Below are positions 47,755 to 55,607 of a DNA stretch of 64,000 nucleotides, piece by piece. Position numbers and translations under genes: made by a program. Origin of the DNA: Litorisediminicola beolgyonensis (lineage in GTDB: Bacteria > Pseudomonadota > Alphaproteobacteria > Rhodobacterales > Rhodobacteraceae); assembly GCF_042679605.1 (NCBI RefSeq), contig NZ_JBHTMU010000008.1, positions 1-64,000 of the forward strand. Direction: 5' to 3'. The stretch's first letter is position 1. Each line of letters opens with the position of its first letter. Below the pieces are notes generated by a model that ran no database searches, had not been told where the DNA came from, and saw only the letters and a program-made list of their open reading frames with translations.

Positions 47755-48761
47755 CCGTCCGACACCCCGGCCTCGGCGAAGGTCGCCATGCCGTTGTGAC
47801 AGGCCAGTGCGGCGCGCAGGATCGAGAGCGCCAGGGCCGCGCCCGAGCCTTCGCCCAGCGCCATATCGAAATCGAGGATCGGCGTCTTGCCGAGCGCCTC
47901 GACCAGCCGCCGGTGCCCCGGCTCGCGGCTGAGATGGCCAACCCAGCAATGCGCCAGAAGCGCGGGATCGGCGGCGTGAAGGGGCAGAGCCGCGGCGGTG
48001 CAGATATACCCGTCGAGGATCACCGGTATACGCGCCGCGCGCGCGGCCAGAACCGCGCCGCAGATCGCCGCCTGCTCGCGCCCGCCCAGCGCTGCAAGGG
48101 CCTCAAGGGGCGTAAGACCGCCATGGCGTTCGGCGGCACGGGCCACGACACGCTCCTTGCGCGCGAGACCGTCCTCGTCCGCGCCGGTGCCGCGACCGAC
48201 CCAAAGCCCCGCCTCGCCGCCCAAGAGCCCATGGGCCAGCGCGGCCGCGACGGTCGAATTGCCGATGCCCATCTCGCCGAGGATCAGGATGTCGGCGGCC
48301 GGATCGACCGCGTCGGCCCCGGCGCGCATCGCCGCGAGCGTCTCGGCCTCGGTCATGGCGGGCCCTTCGGAGAGGTCCGCCGTCGGACGGTCGAGATCGA
48401 GCGGGATCACCGAGAGCCGCGCGCCCGCGACCCGGCAGAGCTGGTTGATCGCCGCGCCGCCATGTTCGAAATTCGCCACCATCTGCGCGGTGACTTCCTG
48501 CGGAAACGGGTTCACGCCCTGCGCGCAGACGCCGTGATTGCCCGCGAAGACCAGCGCCTGGGCTGAAACGATCTCGGCCCGCGCATCGCCGCGCCATCCG
48601 CAGAACTCTTCGGCCAGTGTTTCCAGACGACCGAGCGCCCCCGGCGGCTTGGTGAGATGCGCCTGGCGGGCGCGGGCCGCCTCGGCGGCGGCGATGTCGA
48701 ATGCCGGAAGGGTCGGGCCGAGCGCCGCGACGGCGTCGAGCGAGGACAGATCGAGGGTCAT
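47751..48761 (-). CDS. cobT: Nicotinate-nucleotide:dimethylbenzimidazole phosphoribosyltransferase CobT
   Basis: A 336-residue enzyme that makes alpha-ribazole phosphate from nicotinate mononucleotide and dimethylbenzimidazole. Family motifs include LVFAGNHGVCAQGVNPFPQE, ILGEMGIGNSTVAAALAHGL, and SREPGHRRLVEALGKTPILD. Glu in the C-terminal region and length match CobT. It overlaps cobU by 4 nt (ATGA) at its start and the methyltransferase gene by 4 nt at its end. In Pseudomonas denitrificans nomenclature this is CobU; the name here follows CobT of Salmonella. Confidence 0.95.
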   Translation of the reverse strand: MTLDLSSLDAVAALGPTLPAFDIAAAEAARARQAHLTKPPGALGRLETLAEEFCGWRGDARAEIVSAQALVFAGNHGVCAQGVNPFPQEVTAQMVANFEHGGAAINQLCRVAGARLSVIPLDLDRPTADLSEGPAMTEAETLAAMRAGADAVDPAADILILGEMGIGNSTVAAALAHGLLGGEAGLWVGRGTGADEDGLARKERVVARAAERHGGLTPLEALAALGGREQAAICGAVLAARAARIPVILDGYICTAAALPLHAADPALLAHCWVGHLSREPGHRRLVEALGKTPILDFDMALGEGSGAALALSILRAALACHNGMATFAEAGVSDG

Positions 48762-49270
48762 TGCGGTTTCACTTGGATCGGGCAGCCGGAGACGCAGAGG
48801 ACGACCTCTTCGGCGATCTCGGCCACGGCTTGGTTCAGCTCGCCGGCCGCATCGCGGAAAGCCCGGGCGAGCGCGTTTTCGGGCACGATCCCGGCGCCGA
48901 CCTCGTTGGTGACAAGCACCACGGGAGCGGCCTGGCGGGAGAGCGTGTCGATCAGGGTGTCGGCCTCGGGTCGCCAGTCACGCTCGGCGAGCAGCAGGTT
49001 CGAGAGCCAGAGCGTCAGGCAATCCACGAGCCGCGGCGCGCCACCATCGCTGCGGTCGAGCGCCCCGGCCAGATCGAGCGGCGCTTCGATCAGCTCCCAG
49101 CCCGCGCCGCGACGCTCCTGGTGGCGCGCGATCCGCGCGGTCATCTCGTCGTCGAAGGCCTGAGCGGTCGCGATGTAGATCGCCCGGCTGCCCAGCGCGC
49201 GCACCCGCGTCTCGGCATGGCGGCTCTTGCCGGACCGGGCGCCGCCGGTGATGAGGATCGTTCGGGCCAT
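48758..49270 (-). CDS. cobU: Adenosylcobinamide kinase/guanylyltransferase CobU (CobP)
   Basis: A 170-residue bifunctional enzyme. GGARSGKSRHAE (about residues 8-19) is the P-loop; IYIATAQAFDDEMTARIARH contains the conserved His used for GMP transfer; LVTNEVGAGIVPENALARAF is the family signature. It phosphorylates adenosylcobinamide and adds GMP. ATG 49270 is chosen over an upstream start because the GTP-binding N-terminus fits the family there. It is divergent from bluE; the 112-bp gap contains a GTGTC/GACAC inverted pair near 49340-49351. Confidence 0.93.
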   Translation of the reverse strand: MARTILITGGARSGKSRHAETRVRALGSRAIYIATAQAFDDEMTARIARHQERRGAGWELIEAPLDLAGALDRSDGGAPRLVDCLTLWLSNLLLAERDWRPEADTLIDTLSRQAAPVVLVTNEVGAGIVPENALARAFRDAAGELNQAVAEIAEEVVLCVSGCPIQVKPQ

Positions 49271-49382
49271 CGCGCGCGCCACAAAGCACGAAGCCACGCG
49301 GAGGGAAAGGGCGATATGCGGTCCCTCGACTTTTGCGGCGTGTCGTGACACGTCCCGTCACTGGACATCAGACAGGCCTCCC

Positions 49383-50210
49383 ATGCGCCCTGAAAGCGAC
49401 AGCGCTGACCGAGATCCGGGCTTCCGCGTGGCGGGGCATTTCGGAGAGTTCCTGCAGGGCCGCCTCGGGCCCGAGGGGCCGGTCGCCTTGGTCACGGTGC
49501 CCTGCGCGGGCGTTGGCGTGACGGCGCGGAGGGTCGGCGAGGCGGGTGCGCTTCGGCAATCCGTGCCCGTCGTGGACGGCGAGGTCGCGGCGCGGTTTCT
49601 CTCGGCGCTCGGACTGCCGGTCGGAGGCTACGCCCTTGAGGCAGAGGCCCCTGCCGGGCTCGGGTTCGGGATGTCGACGGCGGGTCTGGTGGCGCTGGCC
49701 CGGGCCGGAGGTGCGACGGGTGATATCGCGGCGGCCTGCCGCCTGGCCGAAGGCGCGTCGGACCCGCTGATGCTGAAGTGTCCCGCTGCCGCGCTCTGGG
49801 CGCCGCGCGAGGGGCGGGTGCTCGAGGAGATGCCCGAGCCGCCCGCCTGCGAGATCGTCGGCGGGGCGCGTCCGGGGCAGCTTTGGACCGATCCCGCGGA
49901 CATGGCTTTCCCCGACATCGCCCATCTCGTGGACCAGTGGCGGCAGGCTTGTTCTGCCGCAGATCTGGAGAGCGCCGCACGGCTCGCGACGCGCTCGGCC
50001 ACGCGCACGACCGCGCTGCGCGGGCCGGCGGACGATCCGACGCCCGAGCTGGCGGCGCGTCTCGGAGCGCTCGGATGGCTGCGCGCCCATACCGGCACGC
50101 TGCGGGGCCTGATCTTCGCGCCGGGAACCGTGCCCTCCGGTGTCGAGACCGCCCTCGCCGAGGCCGGGCTCTCACGCATCCTCCGGTTCCAAGCGGGGCG
50201 CGCGTCGTGA
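49383..50210 (+). CDS. bluE: L-threonine kinase BluE/PduX (GHMP kinase family)
   Basis: A 275-residue GHMP-type kinase. The start region FRVAGHFGEFLQGRLG is typical of PduX/BluE, and PAGLGFGMSTAGLVALARA is the ATP loop, near residues 94-112. It makes L-threonine phosphate, precursor of the aminopropanol linker formed by CobC. It overlaps cobD by 4 nt (GTGA) and is followed by cobC, so the linker genes form an operon. ATG 49383 is chosen because the conserved region starts soon after it. Confidence 0.85.
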   Translation: MRPESDSADRDPGFRVAGHFGEFLQGRLGPEGPVALVTVPCAGVGVTARRVGEAGALRQSVPVVDGEVAARFLSALGLPVGGYALEAEAPAGLGFGMSTAGLVALARAGGATGDIAAACRLAEGASDPLMLKCPAAALWAPREGRVLEEMPEPPACEIVGGARPGQLWTDPADMAFPDIAHLVDQWRQACSAADLESAARLATRSATRTTALRGPADDPTPELAARLGALGWLRAHTGTLRGLIFAPGTVPSGVETALAEAGLSRILRFQAGRAS

Positions 50211-51130
50211 GCCTCGCGATGCTGGTCGCGCTGCTGATCGATCTGGCGATCGGCTGGTCCGCGTGGCTCTTTGCCCGGCTCTCGCACCCCGTGGTCTGGG
50301 TCGGCGCGCTGATCACATTTCTGGAGCACCGGCTGAATTCGGACGCGCATCGGCACGCCAATGGCGCGCTCGCCGTGGCCCTGACCGTCTCCGCAGCCGT
50401 CCTTCCGGCAGGGGTGATCCAGTGGCTCCTGCCGGGTGGATGGGTCGGACTGGTCGCGACCGGCATCCTCGCTTGGCCCTTGGTCGCGGCACGATCCCTG
50501 CACGATCACGTCGAGGCGGTCGCGCGTCCCTTGGTGGCGGGCGATCTTGAGGCCGCTCGGCGCGCGGTGGCGATGATCGTCGGGCGCGATCCGAACCGGC
50601 TGGATCAGGCCGGGATCGCCCGCGCGGCGCTCGAAAGCCTGGCCGAGAACGCCTCGGACGGGGTGGCGGCGCCGCTCTTCTGGGGGGCGGTGTTCGGGCT
50701 GCCGGGGATCGCGGGCTACAAGGCGATCAACACGCTCGATTCGATGATCGGGCATCGCAGCGCGCGCTATGCCGAGTTCGGCATGGTCGCCGCGCGGCTC
50801 GACGATCTGGTCAACCTGATCCCGGCGCGGCTGACGGGGCTGTCGCTTGCGCTGGTCTCGGGCCGTCCGGGGCCCGCCTTCACCACGATGCGCCGCGATG
50901 CGCGCCGCCATCGCTCTCCGAATGCCGGTTGGCCCGAAGCGGCGCTGGCGGGCGGTCTGGGCGTCCGGCTCTCGGGGCCGAGGCTCTATGCTGAAGGCGT
51001 GGCCGACGAACCCTGGCTCAATGGAGACGCAGCCGATCCGACGCCGGAGGACCTGAGTCGCGGGCTCGGGCTCTACCGCCGCGCGGTGCTCCTGTGGCTC
51101 GCGGCGCTCGCCGCGCTCGCGCTGATCTGA
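50207..51130 (+). CDS. cobD: Adenosylcobinamide-phosphate synthase CobD (CbiB)
   Basis: A 307-residue membrane protein from GTG 50207, inside the bluE stop. Conserved motifs are AWLFARLSHPVVWVGALITF, NRLDQAGIARAALESLAENA, SDGVAAPLFWGAVFGLPGIA and YKAINTLDSMIGHRSARYAE. CobD joins the aminopropanol linker to adenosylcobyric acid. Four or more hydrophobic segments are seen. A 49-bp gap with no clear feature separates it from cobC. Confidence 0.93.
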   Translation: MSLAMLVALLIDLAIGWSAWLFARLSHPVVWVGALITFLEHRLNSDAHRHANGALAVALTVSAAVLPAGVIQWLLPGGWVGLVATGILAWPLVAARSLHDHVEAVARPLVAGDLEAARRAVAMIVGRDPNRLDQAGIARAALESLAENASDGVAAPLFWGAVFGLPGIAGYKAINTLDSMIGHRSARYAEFGMVAARLDDLVNLIPARLTGLSLALVSGRPGPAFTTMRRDARRHRSPNAGWPEAALAGGLGVRLSGPRLYAEGVADEPWLNGDAADPTPEDLSRGLGLYRRAVLLWLAALAALALI

Positions 51131-51179
51131 GGCGCGCGGGCGCTTGCCTTCCGGGGCGGGACGCGCTCAAAGCGCTTGC

Positions 51180-52139
51180 ATGGAACATGGCGGCAATCTC
51201 GACGGCGCGGCGGCGCGCTTCGGTGGCGATCTGGCCGACTGGCTGGATCTCTCGACCGGCATCAACCCGCGCCCCTACCCGATCCCGCCGCTCCCGCCCC
51301 GCGCCTTCACGGCGCTGCCGACGCGGAGCGACATGGCCGGGCTCGAGGACGCGGCACGCGCGGCCTATGCGACCGATGCCTCGGTCGTGCCGCTGGCTGG
51401 GGCGCAAGGCGCGATCCAGCTGCTTCCGAGGGTTCTGCCGAGGGGCCGCGCCCGCGTGCTGGGACCGACCTATGGCGAACATGCCGCCGCCTGCGCCGGG
51501 GCCGGGTGGCGCACCGAGACGGTTGCGACGCTCGACGCGCTCGACGGCGCCGATCTGGCGGTCGTGGTCAATCCGAACAATCCCGACGGTCGGCGGCACG
51601 CGCCCGAGGCGCTGATCGCCCTGGCCGAGCGTGTCGGACTTCTGGTGGTGGACGAAAGCTTCGCTGACGCGGAGCCGGAGCTGTCAGTCGCCGCCCAGGT
51701 GAGCGACCGGATGGTGGTCGAGCGGAGTTTCGGCAAGTTCTACGGGCTCGCGGGGCTGCGGCTCGGGATGCTTCTGGCGCGGCCCGATCTGGCGCGGGCG
51801 CTGCGCGATGCGGCGGGACCCTGGCCGGTCTCGGGGCCCGCCATCGCGGTCGGCTGCGCGGCACTCAGGGACGAAGGCTGGCAGGAGGACACGCGCGGCT
51901 GGCTCGCCCGGTCGGCAGCGCGGCTCGACGCGCTGACCCTCGAACGAGGATGGGATCTGGTCGGCGGCACGACGCTCTTCCGCACCTACGCTGTCGGCGA
52001 CGCCCGCGCCGAGCAGGCCCGGCTGGCCCGCGCCCATATCTGGACCCGGGCCTTCGATCACTCGCCGGGCTGGCTTCGGCTCGGATTGCCGCCCGAGGAC
52101 GGCTGGACGCGGCTCGAGGCGGCTCTGGTGCCGGATTAA
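51180..52139 (+). CDS. cobC: Threonine-phosphate decarboxylase CobC
   Basis: A 319-residue PLP enzyme, smaller than typical aminotransferases as expected for CobC/CobD-type decarboxylases. LDLSTGINPRPYP (about residues 23-35) is the N-terminal signature, VVVNPNNPDGRRH matches the NPNNPTG-like cofactor motif, and ERSFGKFYGLAGLRLGM carries the Schiff-base Lys. It converts threonine phosphate to aminopropanol phosphate. Its TAA stop overlaps the convergent cobQ stop. Confidence 0.92.
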   Translation: MEHGGNLDGAAARFGGDLADWLDLSTGINPRPYPIPPLPPRAFTALPTRSDMAGLEDAARAAYATDASVVPLAGAQGAIQLLPRVLPRGRARVLGPTYGEHAAACAGAGWRTETVATLDALDGADLAVVVNPNNPDGRRHAPEALIALAERVGLLVVDESFADAEPELSVAAQVSDRMVVERSFGKFYGLAGLRLGMLLARPDLARALRDAAGPWPVSGPAIAVGCAALRDEGWQEDTRGWLARSAARLDALTLERGWDLVGGTTLFRTYAVGDARAEQARLARAHIWTRAFDHSPGWLRLGLPPEDGWTRLEAALVPD

Positions 52140-53593
52140 CGCGCGGCGGCGAAGAGACCGTCGAGGTCGAGATGCGCCTCGAGATGCGCCGCAAGCGCGT
52201 CGAGCGTGGTCTCGACGGTTGCCTCGTAGCCGCTCTCCGAGGACGCCCCGAGACCTGCGAGAAAGGCGCGGCGGAACCCGTCATCGCGGAACATGCCGTG
52301 CAGGTAGCTCCCGGCGATCCGGCCGCTGGCGTCCTGCGCGCCGTCCGGGTCGGTCCCGATCCGCGCGAAGGGCCGAACGGTGTCCGGCCCGGTGGTGCGG
52401 CCGATATGGATCTCGTAGCCGCGGACGCGCGCGCCGCTCGCGACATGGCTCGCCTCGACCTCGGTCAGCCGCTTCTCGGGCGACATCACCGTCTCGACAT
52501 CGAGAAGCCCGAGGCCCTCGGTCTCGCCGGGCGCGCCCTCGATGCCCTCAGGGTCGCGGATCACCCGACCGAGCATCTGGTAGCCGCCGCAAATTCCCAG
52601 GACACGCCCGCCCCGGCGGACATGGGCGGCAAGGTCGATATCCCAGCCCTGCGCGCGCAGGAACGCCAGATCGCCGCGCGTCGACTTCGATCCGGGCAGG
52701 ATCACCAGATCGGCGTCGCCAGGCAGCGCCTCGCCCGGGCCAAGCATGGTCAGGCGGATACCGGGTTCCTGCGCCAGCGGGTCGAGATCGTCGAAATTGG
52801 CGATGCGCGAGAGGCGGAGGCAGACGATGTGGGTGCCGGAGCTGCCGGTGCTTCTGGGGATGTCGAGCGCGTCCTCGGCGGGCAGTTTCCAGGCCTCCGG
52901 GAACCACGGAGCGACGCCGAAGCCGCGCCAGCCGGTCCGCGCCTCGATCAGGGCGTAACCGTCGTCGAAGAGCGAGGGGTCGCCGCGGAACTTGTTGATC
53001 AGGAACCCGCTGACCTGCGCGGCGTCCTCGGGGCCGAGCACGGCCTGCGTGCCGACGATCTGCGCGATCACCCCGCCCCGGTCGATATCGCCGCAGAGAA
53101 TCACCGGGACATCCGCCGCGCGGGCGAAGCCCATATTCGCGATGTCGCCGAGGCGCAGATTGACCTCGGCGGGGCTGCCCGCCCCTTCGACTAGGACCAG
53201 ACCATGCGCCGCCCTGAGGCGCTGGAAGCTCTCGACCACGGCGCCGAGGAGTTTCGGCTTCAGAAGCGCGTAATCCCGCGCCTTCGCGGTGGTGAGCCTG
53301 CGCCCCTGCACCACGACCTGCGCGCCGGTATCGCTTTCGGGCTTCAGTAACACCGGGTTCATGTCGCAGACAGGGGCGAGCCCCGAGGCGCGGGCCTGGA
53401 GCGCCTGCGCGCGGCCGATCTCGCCGCCATCGGCGGTCACGGCGGCGTTGTTCGACATGTTCTGCGGTTTGAAGGGCGCGACGCTCAGGCCCCGGAGACG
53501 CGCCGCGCGGCAGAGCCCGGCGACGAGCATCGACTTGCCGACATTCGAGCCGGTGCCCTGGATCATCAGGCTCCTGCCTGTGCGCGGGCTCAT
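52136..53593 (-). CDS. cobQ: Cobyric acid synthase CobQ
   Basis: A 485-residue amidotransferase. SLMIQGTGSNVGKSMLVAGL is the ATP loop, and the C-terminal GATase1 domain has GGRVLGICGGYQMLGRVI with the catalytic Cys; YLHGMFRDDGFRRA supplies the triad His region. It amidates four carboxylates of the corrin ring. The ATG at 53593 lies in a 4-nt overlap with the HAD gene. Its stop overlaps the convergent cobC stop. Length matches CobQ. Confidence 0.95.
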   Translation of the reverse strand: MSPRTGRSLMIQGTGSNVGKSMLVAGLCRAARLRGLSVAPFKPQNMSNNAAVTADGGEIGRAQALQARASGLAPVCDMNPVLLKPESDTGAQVVVQGRRLTTAKARDYALLKPKLLGAVVESFQRLRAAHGLVLVEGAGSPAEVNLRLGDIANMGFARAADVPVILCGDIDRGGVIAQIVGTQAVLGPEDAAQVSGFLINKFRGDPSLFDDGYALIEARTGWRGFGVAPWFPEAWKLPAEDALDIPRSTGSSGTHIVCLRLSRIANFDDLDPLAQEPGIRLTMLGPGEALPGDADLVILPGSKSTRGDLAFLRAQGWDIDLAAHVRRGGRVLGICGGYQMLGRVIRDPEGIEGAPGETEGLGLLDVETVMSPEKRLTEVEASHVASGARVRGYEIHIGRTTGPDTVRPFARIGTDPDGAQDASGRIAGSYLHGMFRDDGFRRAFLAGLGASSESGYEATVETTLDALAAHLEAHLDLDGLFAAAR

Positions 53594-54198
53594 GCGAGGC
53601 CCAGCGTTTCGGGCAGGCGGTCGCGCGTGTCGTCGCCGAAGCGGAAGGTCTTCCACCCGCGCCGCGACGCGGCCTCGGTGTTGCGGGCGAGGTCGTCGAT
53701 CAGAAGGATGCGCGCGGGCGGGAGGCCCGACCAGCGCTCGATCTCGGCGTAAAAACCCATGTCGGGCTTGGCCACGCCCATCTCGCCGCTGGCGAAGACG
53801 CGCTCGACCCGCGCGCCGAAGCCCAGGTCCTCGGCGATGTAGCGCGCCCGGTGGCGTTCGTTGTTGGTGCCGATCACGCGGCGCCCGGGATGGGCATCGA
53901 GCCAGGAGATGACCTGCGCGTCGGGCATCGCGTCTCGCGAGAACCAGTAGTCGCGGAAGGCGAGGCCGCTCAGGTCATGGCCGCGGCGGGCCAGCCAGGC
54001 ATCCAGCTCCTCAACCAGATCGCGGCGCCCGCGCAGGATGTCCTCGATCCGTTCGCGGCCGAAGAAATCGGGCGAGAATTCCTCAGGGTCGATGCCCAGA
54101 TCGGTCTTGAGATCGTCGGTCCAGGAGAACCGCCCGTCGCGGATATTGCGGTTCAGGACGCCGTCGAAATCCCAGACGACGAGGTCGTATCCCGGCAT
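53590..54198 (-). CDS. HAD-family hydrolase between cobQ and cobO
   Basis: A 202-residue haloacid dehalogenase-type phosphatase. Motif I is LVVWDFDGVLN (Asp10, Asp12), motif II VIGTNNERH (Thr111), motif III GVAKPDMGFY (Lys144) and motif IV ILLIDDLARN (Asp168, Asp169). The ATG at 54198 shares a base with the cobO stop (TGATG), and its end overlaps cobQ by 4 nt, so it is a true member of the cobalamin operon. The substrate is unknown; a dephosphorylation step of alpha-ribazole phosphate or cobalamin phosphate is a reasonable guess (inference). Confidence 0.85.
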   Translation of the reverse strand: MPGYDLVVWDFDGVLNRNIRDGRFSWTDDLKTDLGIDPEEFSPDFFGRERIEDILRGRRDLVEELDAWLARRGHDLSGLAFRDYWFSRDAMPDAQVISWLDAHPGRRVIGTNNERHRARYIAEDLGFGARVERVFASGEMGVAKPDMGFYAEIERWSGLPPARILLIDDLARNTEAASRRGWKTFRFGDDTRDRLPETLGLA

Positions 54199-54806
54199 CA
54201 GAACTCCACGCCCTTCTGCGCCTTCACGCCGTCGCGGAAGGGATGCTTGACCAGCGTGTACTCGGTCACCAGATCGGCGGCCTCGATCAGCTCGGGCTTG
54301 GCGTTGCGCCCGGTCAGGCAGACATGGGTCATGCGCGGTTTCTGGTACAGCAGGAACTCGACCACCTCGTCGATGTCGAGGTAATCGTAACGCAGCGCGA
54401 TGTTGATCTCGTCGAGAAGGACAAACGCGATCTCGGGGTCGAGGATCTGCTCCTTGGCGATCTCCCAGCCGCGTTTGGCGGCGGCGATGTCCTTCTCGCG
54501 GTCCTGCACCTCCCAGGTGAAGCCTTCGCCCGAGACGAAGAAGCGCACCTCGTCGGCGAAGCGCTCGCGCAGGAACGTCTTCTCGCCGGTGTCCCAGTTG
54601 CCCTTGATGAACTGCACCACCGCCGAGGGCATGCCGTGGGCGATGCAACGCATGATCATGCCGAAGCCCGACGAGGATTTCCCCTTGCCGGGACCGGTAT
54701 GGACCATGATCAGACCCTTCTCCTCGGTCTTGGTCTCCATCATCCGGTCGCGCGCGGCCTTGATCTTCTTCATCTTCTCCGCGTGGCGGGCGTTCTCGTC
54801 GGTCAT
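54198..54806 (-). CDS. cobO: Cob(I)yrinic acid a,c-diamide adenosyltransferase CobO
   Basis: A 202-residue ATP:corrinoid adenosyltransferase. MVHTGPGKGKSSSGFGM (residues ~34-50) is the P-loop, VVQFIKGNWDTGEKTFL and SGEGFTWEVQDREKDIAAAK are conserved, and the C-terminal HVCLTGRNAKPELIEAADLV with KHPFRDGVKAQKGVEF matches CobO/CobA. ATG 54806 has GAGG 9 bases upstream; ATG 54815 in frame directly abuts that GAGG and is less likely. It shares a base with the HAD start and is divergent from the riboswitch operon. Confidence 0.93.
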   Translation of the reverse strand: MTDENARHAEKMKKIKAARDRMMETKTEEKGLIMVHTGPGKGKSSSGFGMIMRCIAHGMPSAVVQFIKGNWDTGEKTFLRERFADEVRFFVSGEGFTWEVQDREKDIAAAKRGWEIAKEQILDPEIAFVLLDEINIALRYDYLDIDEVVEFLLYQKPRMTHVCLTGRNAKPELIEAADLVTEYTLVKHPFRDGVKAQKGVEF

Positions 54807-54920
54807 CTCGGGCATCCTCGGGCAAGGGCGTCGGGTTCGGCGCCTTTGGTGGCACCGGCAGCAGATGGGGTCAATCGCGCCGCAGCGCTTGACTCGCAAG
54901 GCGGCGGCGCGCAGAGAAGC

Positions 54921-55105
54921 GCGTGGCTGGTGCCTGCGCATCGCCAGGTGAAAAGGGAAGGACCAGCCGCGACCGCGCGGTGAGGTCAGCCGCCCCCGCG
55001 ACCGTGACCGGAGAGGTCCCCCACCCGCCACTGGCGCCCGCGCCGGGAAGGCCGGGGGACCGACAGGGAAACCTGACATCCGCAAGCCGGGAGACCTGCC
55101 AGCCC
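54921..55105 (+). ncRNA. Cobalamin (AdoCbl) riboswitch
   Basis: The B12 box AGCCGGGAGACCTGCC (55085-55100) matches the cobalamin riboswitch consensus. GGTGCC near 54929, CAGCCGCCCCCGCGACCGTG near 54986-55010, GCCACTGG near 55026 and GGGAAGGCC near 55044 follow the usual order of conserved elements. GGCTGG (54925-54930) can pair with CCAGCC (55099-55104) as P1. A possible -35 TTGACT lies at 54889-54894. It precedes DUF1636-cobW-cobN-cobG-cobH-cobI-cobJ and should shut this operon when cobalamin is plentiful. Confidence 0.92.
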
Positions 55106-55119
55106 GAGAAGAAACCCAC

Positions 55120-55164
55120 CGGACGGGGTGTGCCGGGGTCGTGAGGCGCTTCGCCCCCCGTCCG
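55120..55164 (+). promoter_or_regulatory. Hairpin of the riboswitch expression platform
   Basis: CGGACGGGG (55120-55128) pairs with CCCCGTCCG (55156-55164), with an inner GGCG/CGCC stem. It lies between the riboswitch and the ribosome site AGGAGA (55181-55186) of the first gene. No uridine run follows, so control may be translational or Rho-dependent rather than by intrinsic termination. The 9-bp arms are the same as those of the ftcR-flgL hairpin. Confidence 0.5.
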
Positions 55165-55192
55165 CATCCCCGCCCGAGACAGGAGAGCGCCC

Positions 55193-55606
55193 GTGCTGGA
55201 TACTGGGCTGGATACCGCGCCCGAACCCGTCGAGCTTCTGGTCTGCGTCAAGTGCCGCGGCCTGCGCGAGACGCCTGAGGACGATCGCCGCCCCGGCGTG
55301 GCGCTCTACCAGGCGGTGCTCGACGGCGAGCTCCCCGAGGGCGTGACCGTCACTCCGGTCGAGTGCCTGCAGAATTGCGATCACGGCTGCACCGTCGCCT
55401 TCCGCGGCGGTCCGGGTCGCTGGACCTATGTCTACGGGCGCCTCGACGAGACCGCCGATGCCGACCTGCTGCGCGAAGGCGCCGCGCTCTATCGCGACGC
55501 CGTCGACGGGCTGATCCCGTGGCGCGCCCGCCCCGATCACTTCAAGAAGAACTGCGTCGCGCGCATCCCGCCGCTCGACGCCCCCCTGCCCCGACTGGAG
55601 AATTGA
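55193..55606 (+). CDS. DUF1636 Cys-rich protein of cobalamin operon
   Basis: A 137-residue protein starting at GTG 55193 after AGGAGA. LLVCVKCRGL, then ECLQNCDHGCTVAF and a later single Cys in KKNCVARIPP form a metal- or iron-sulfur-binding pattern resembling thin ferredoxins. I recognise DUF1636, a family that often accompanies cobW and cobN. Function is unknown; a role in cobalt handling or electron supply is inference. It starts the riboswitch-controlled operon and abuts cobW (1-base gap). Confidence 0.75.
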   Translation: MLDTGLDTAPEPVELLVCVKCRGLRETPEDDRRPGVALYQAVLDGELPEGVTVTPVECLQNCDHGCTVAFRGGPGRWTYVYGRLDETADADLLREGAALYRDAVDGLIPWRARPDHFKKNCVARIPPLDAPLPRLEN

Positions 55607-55607
55607 G

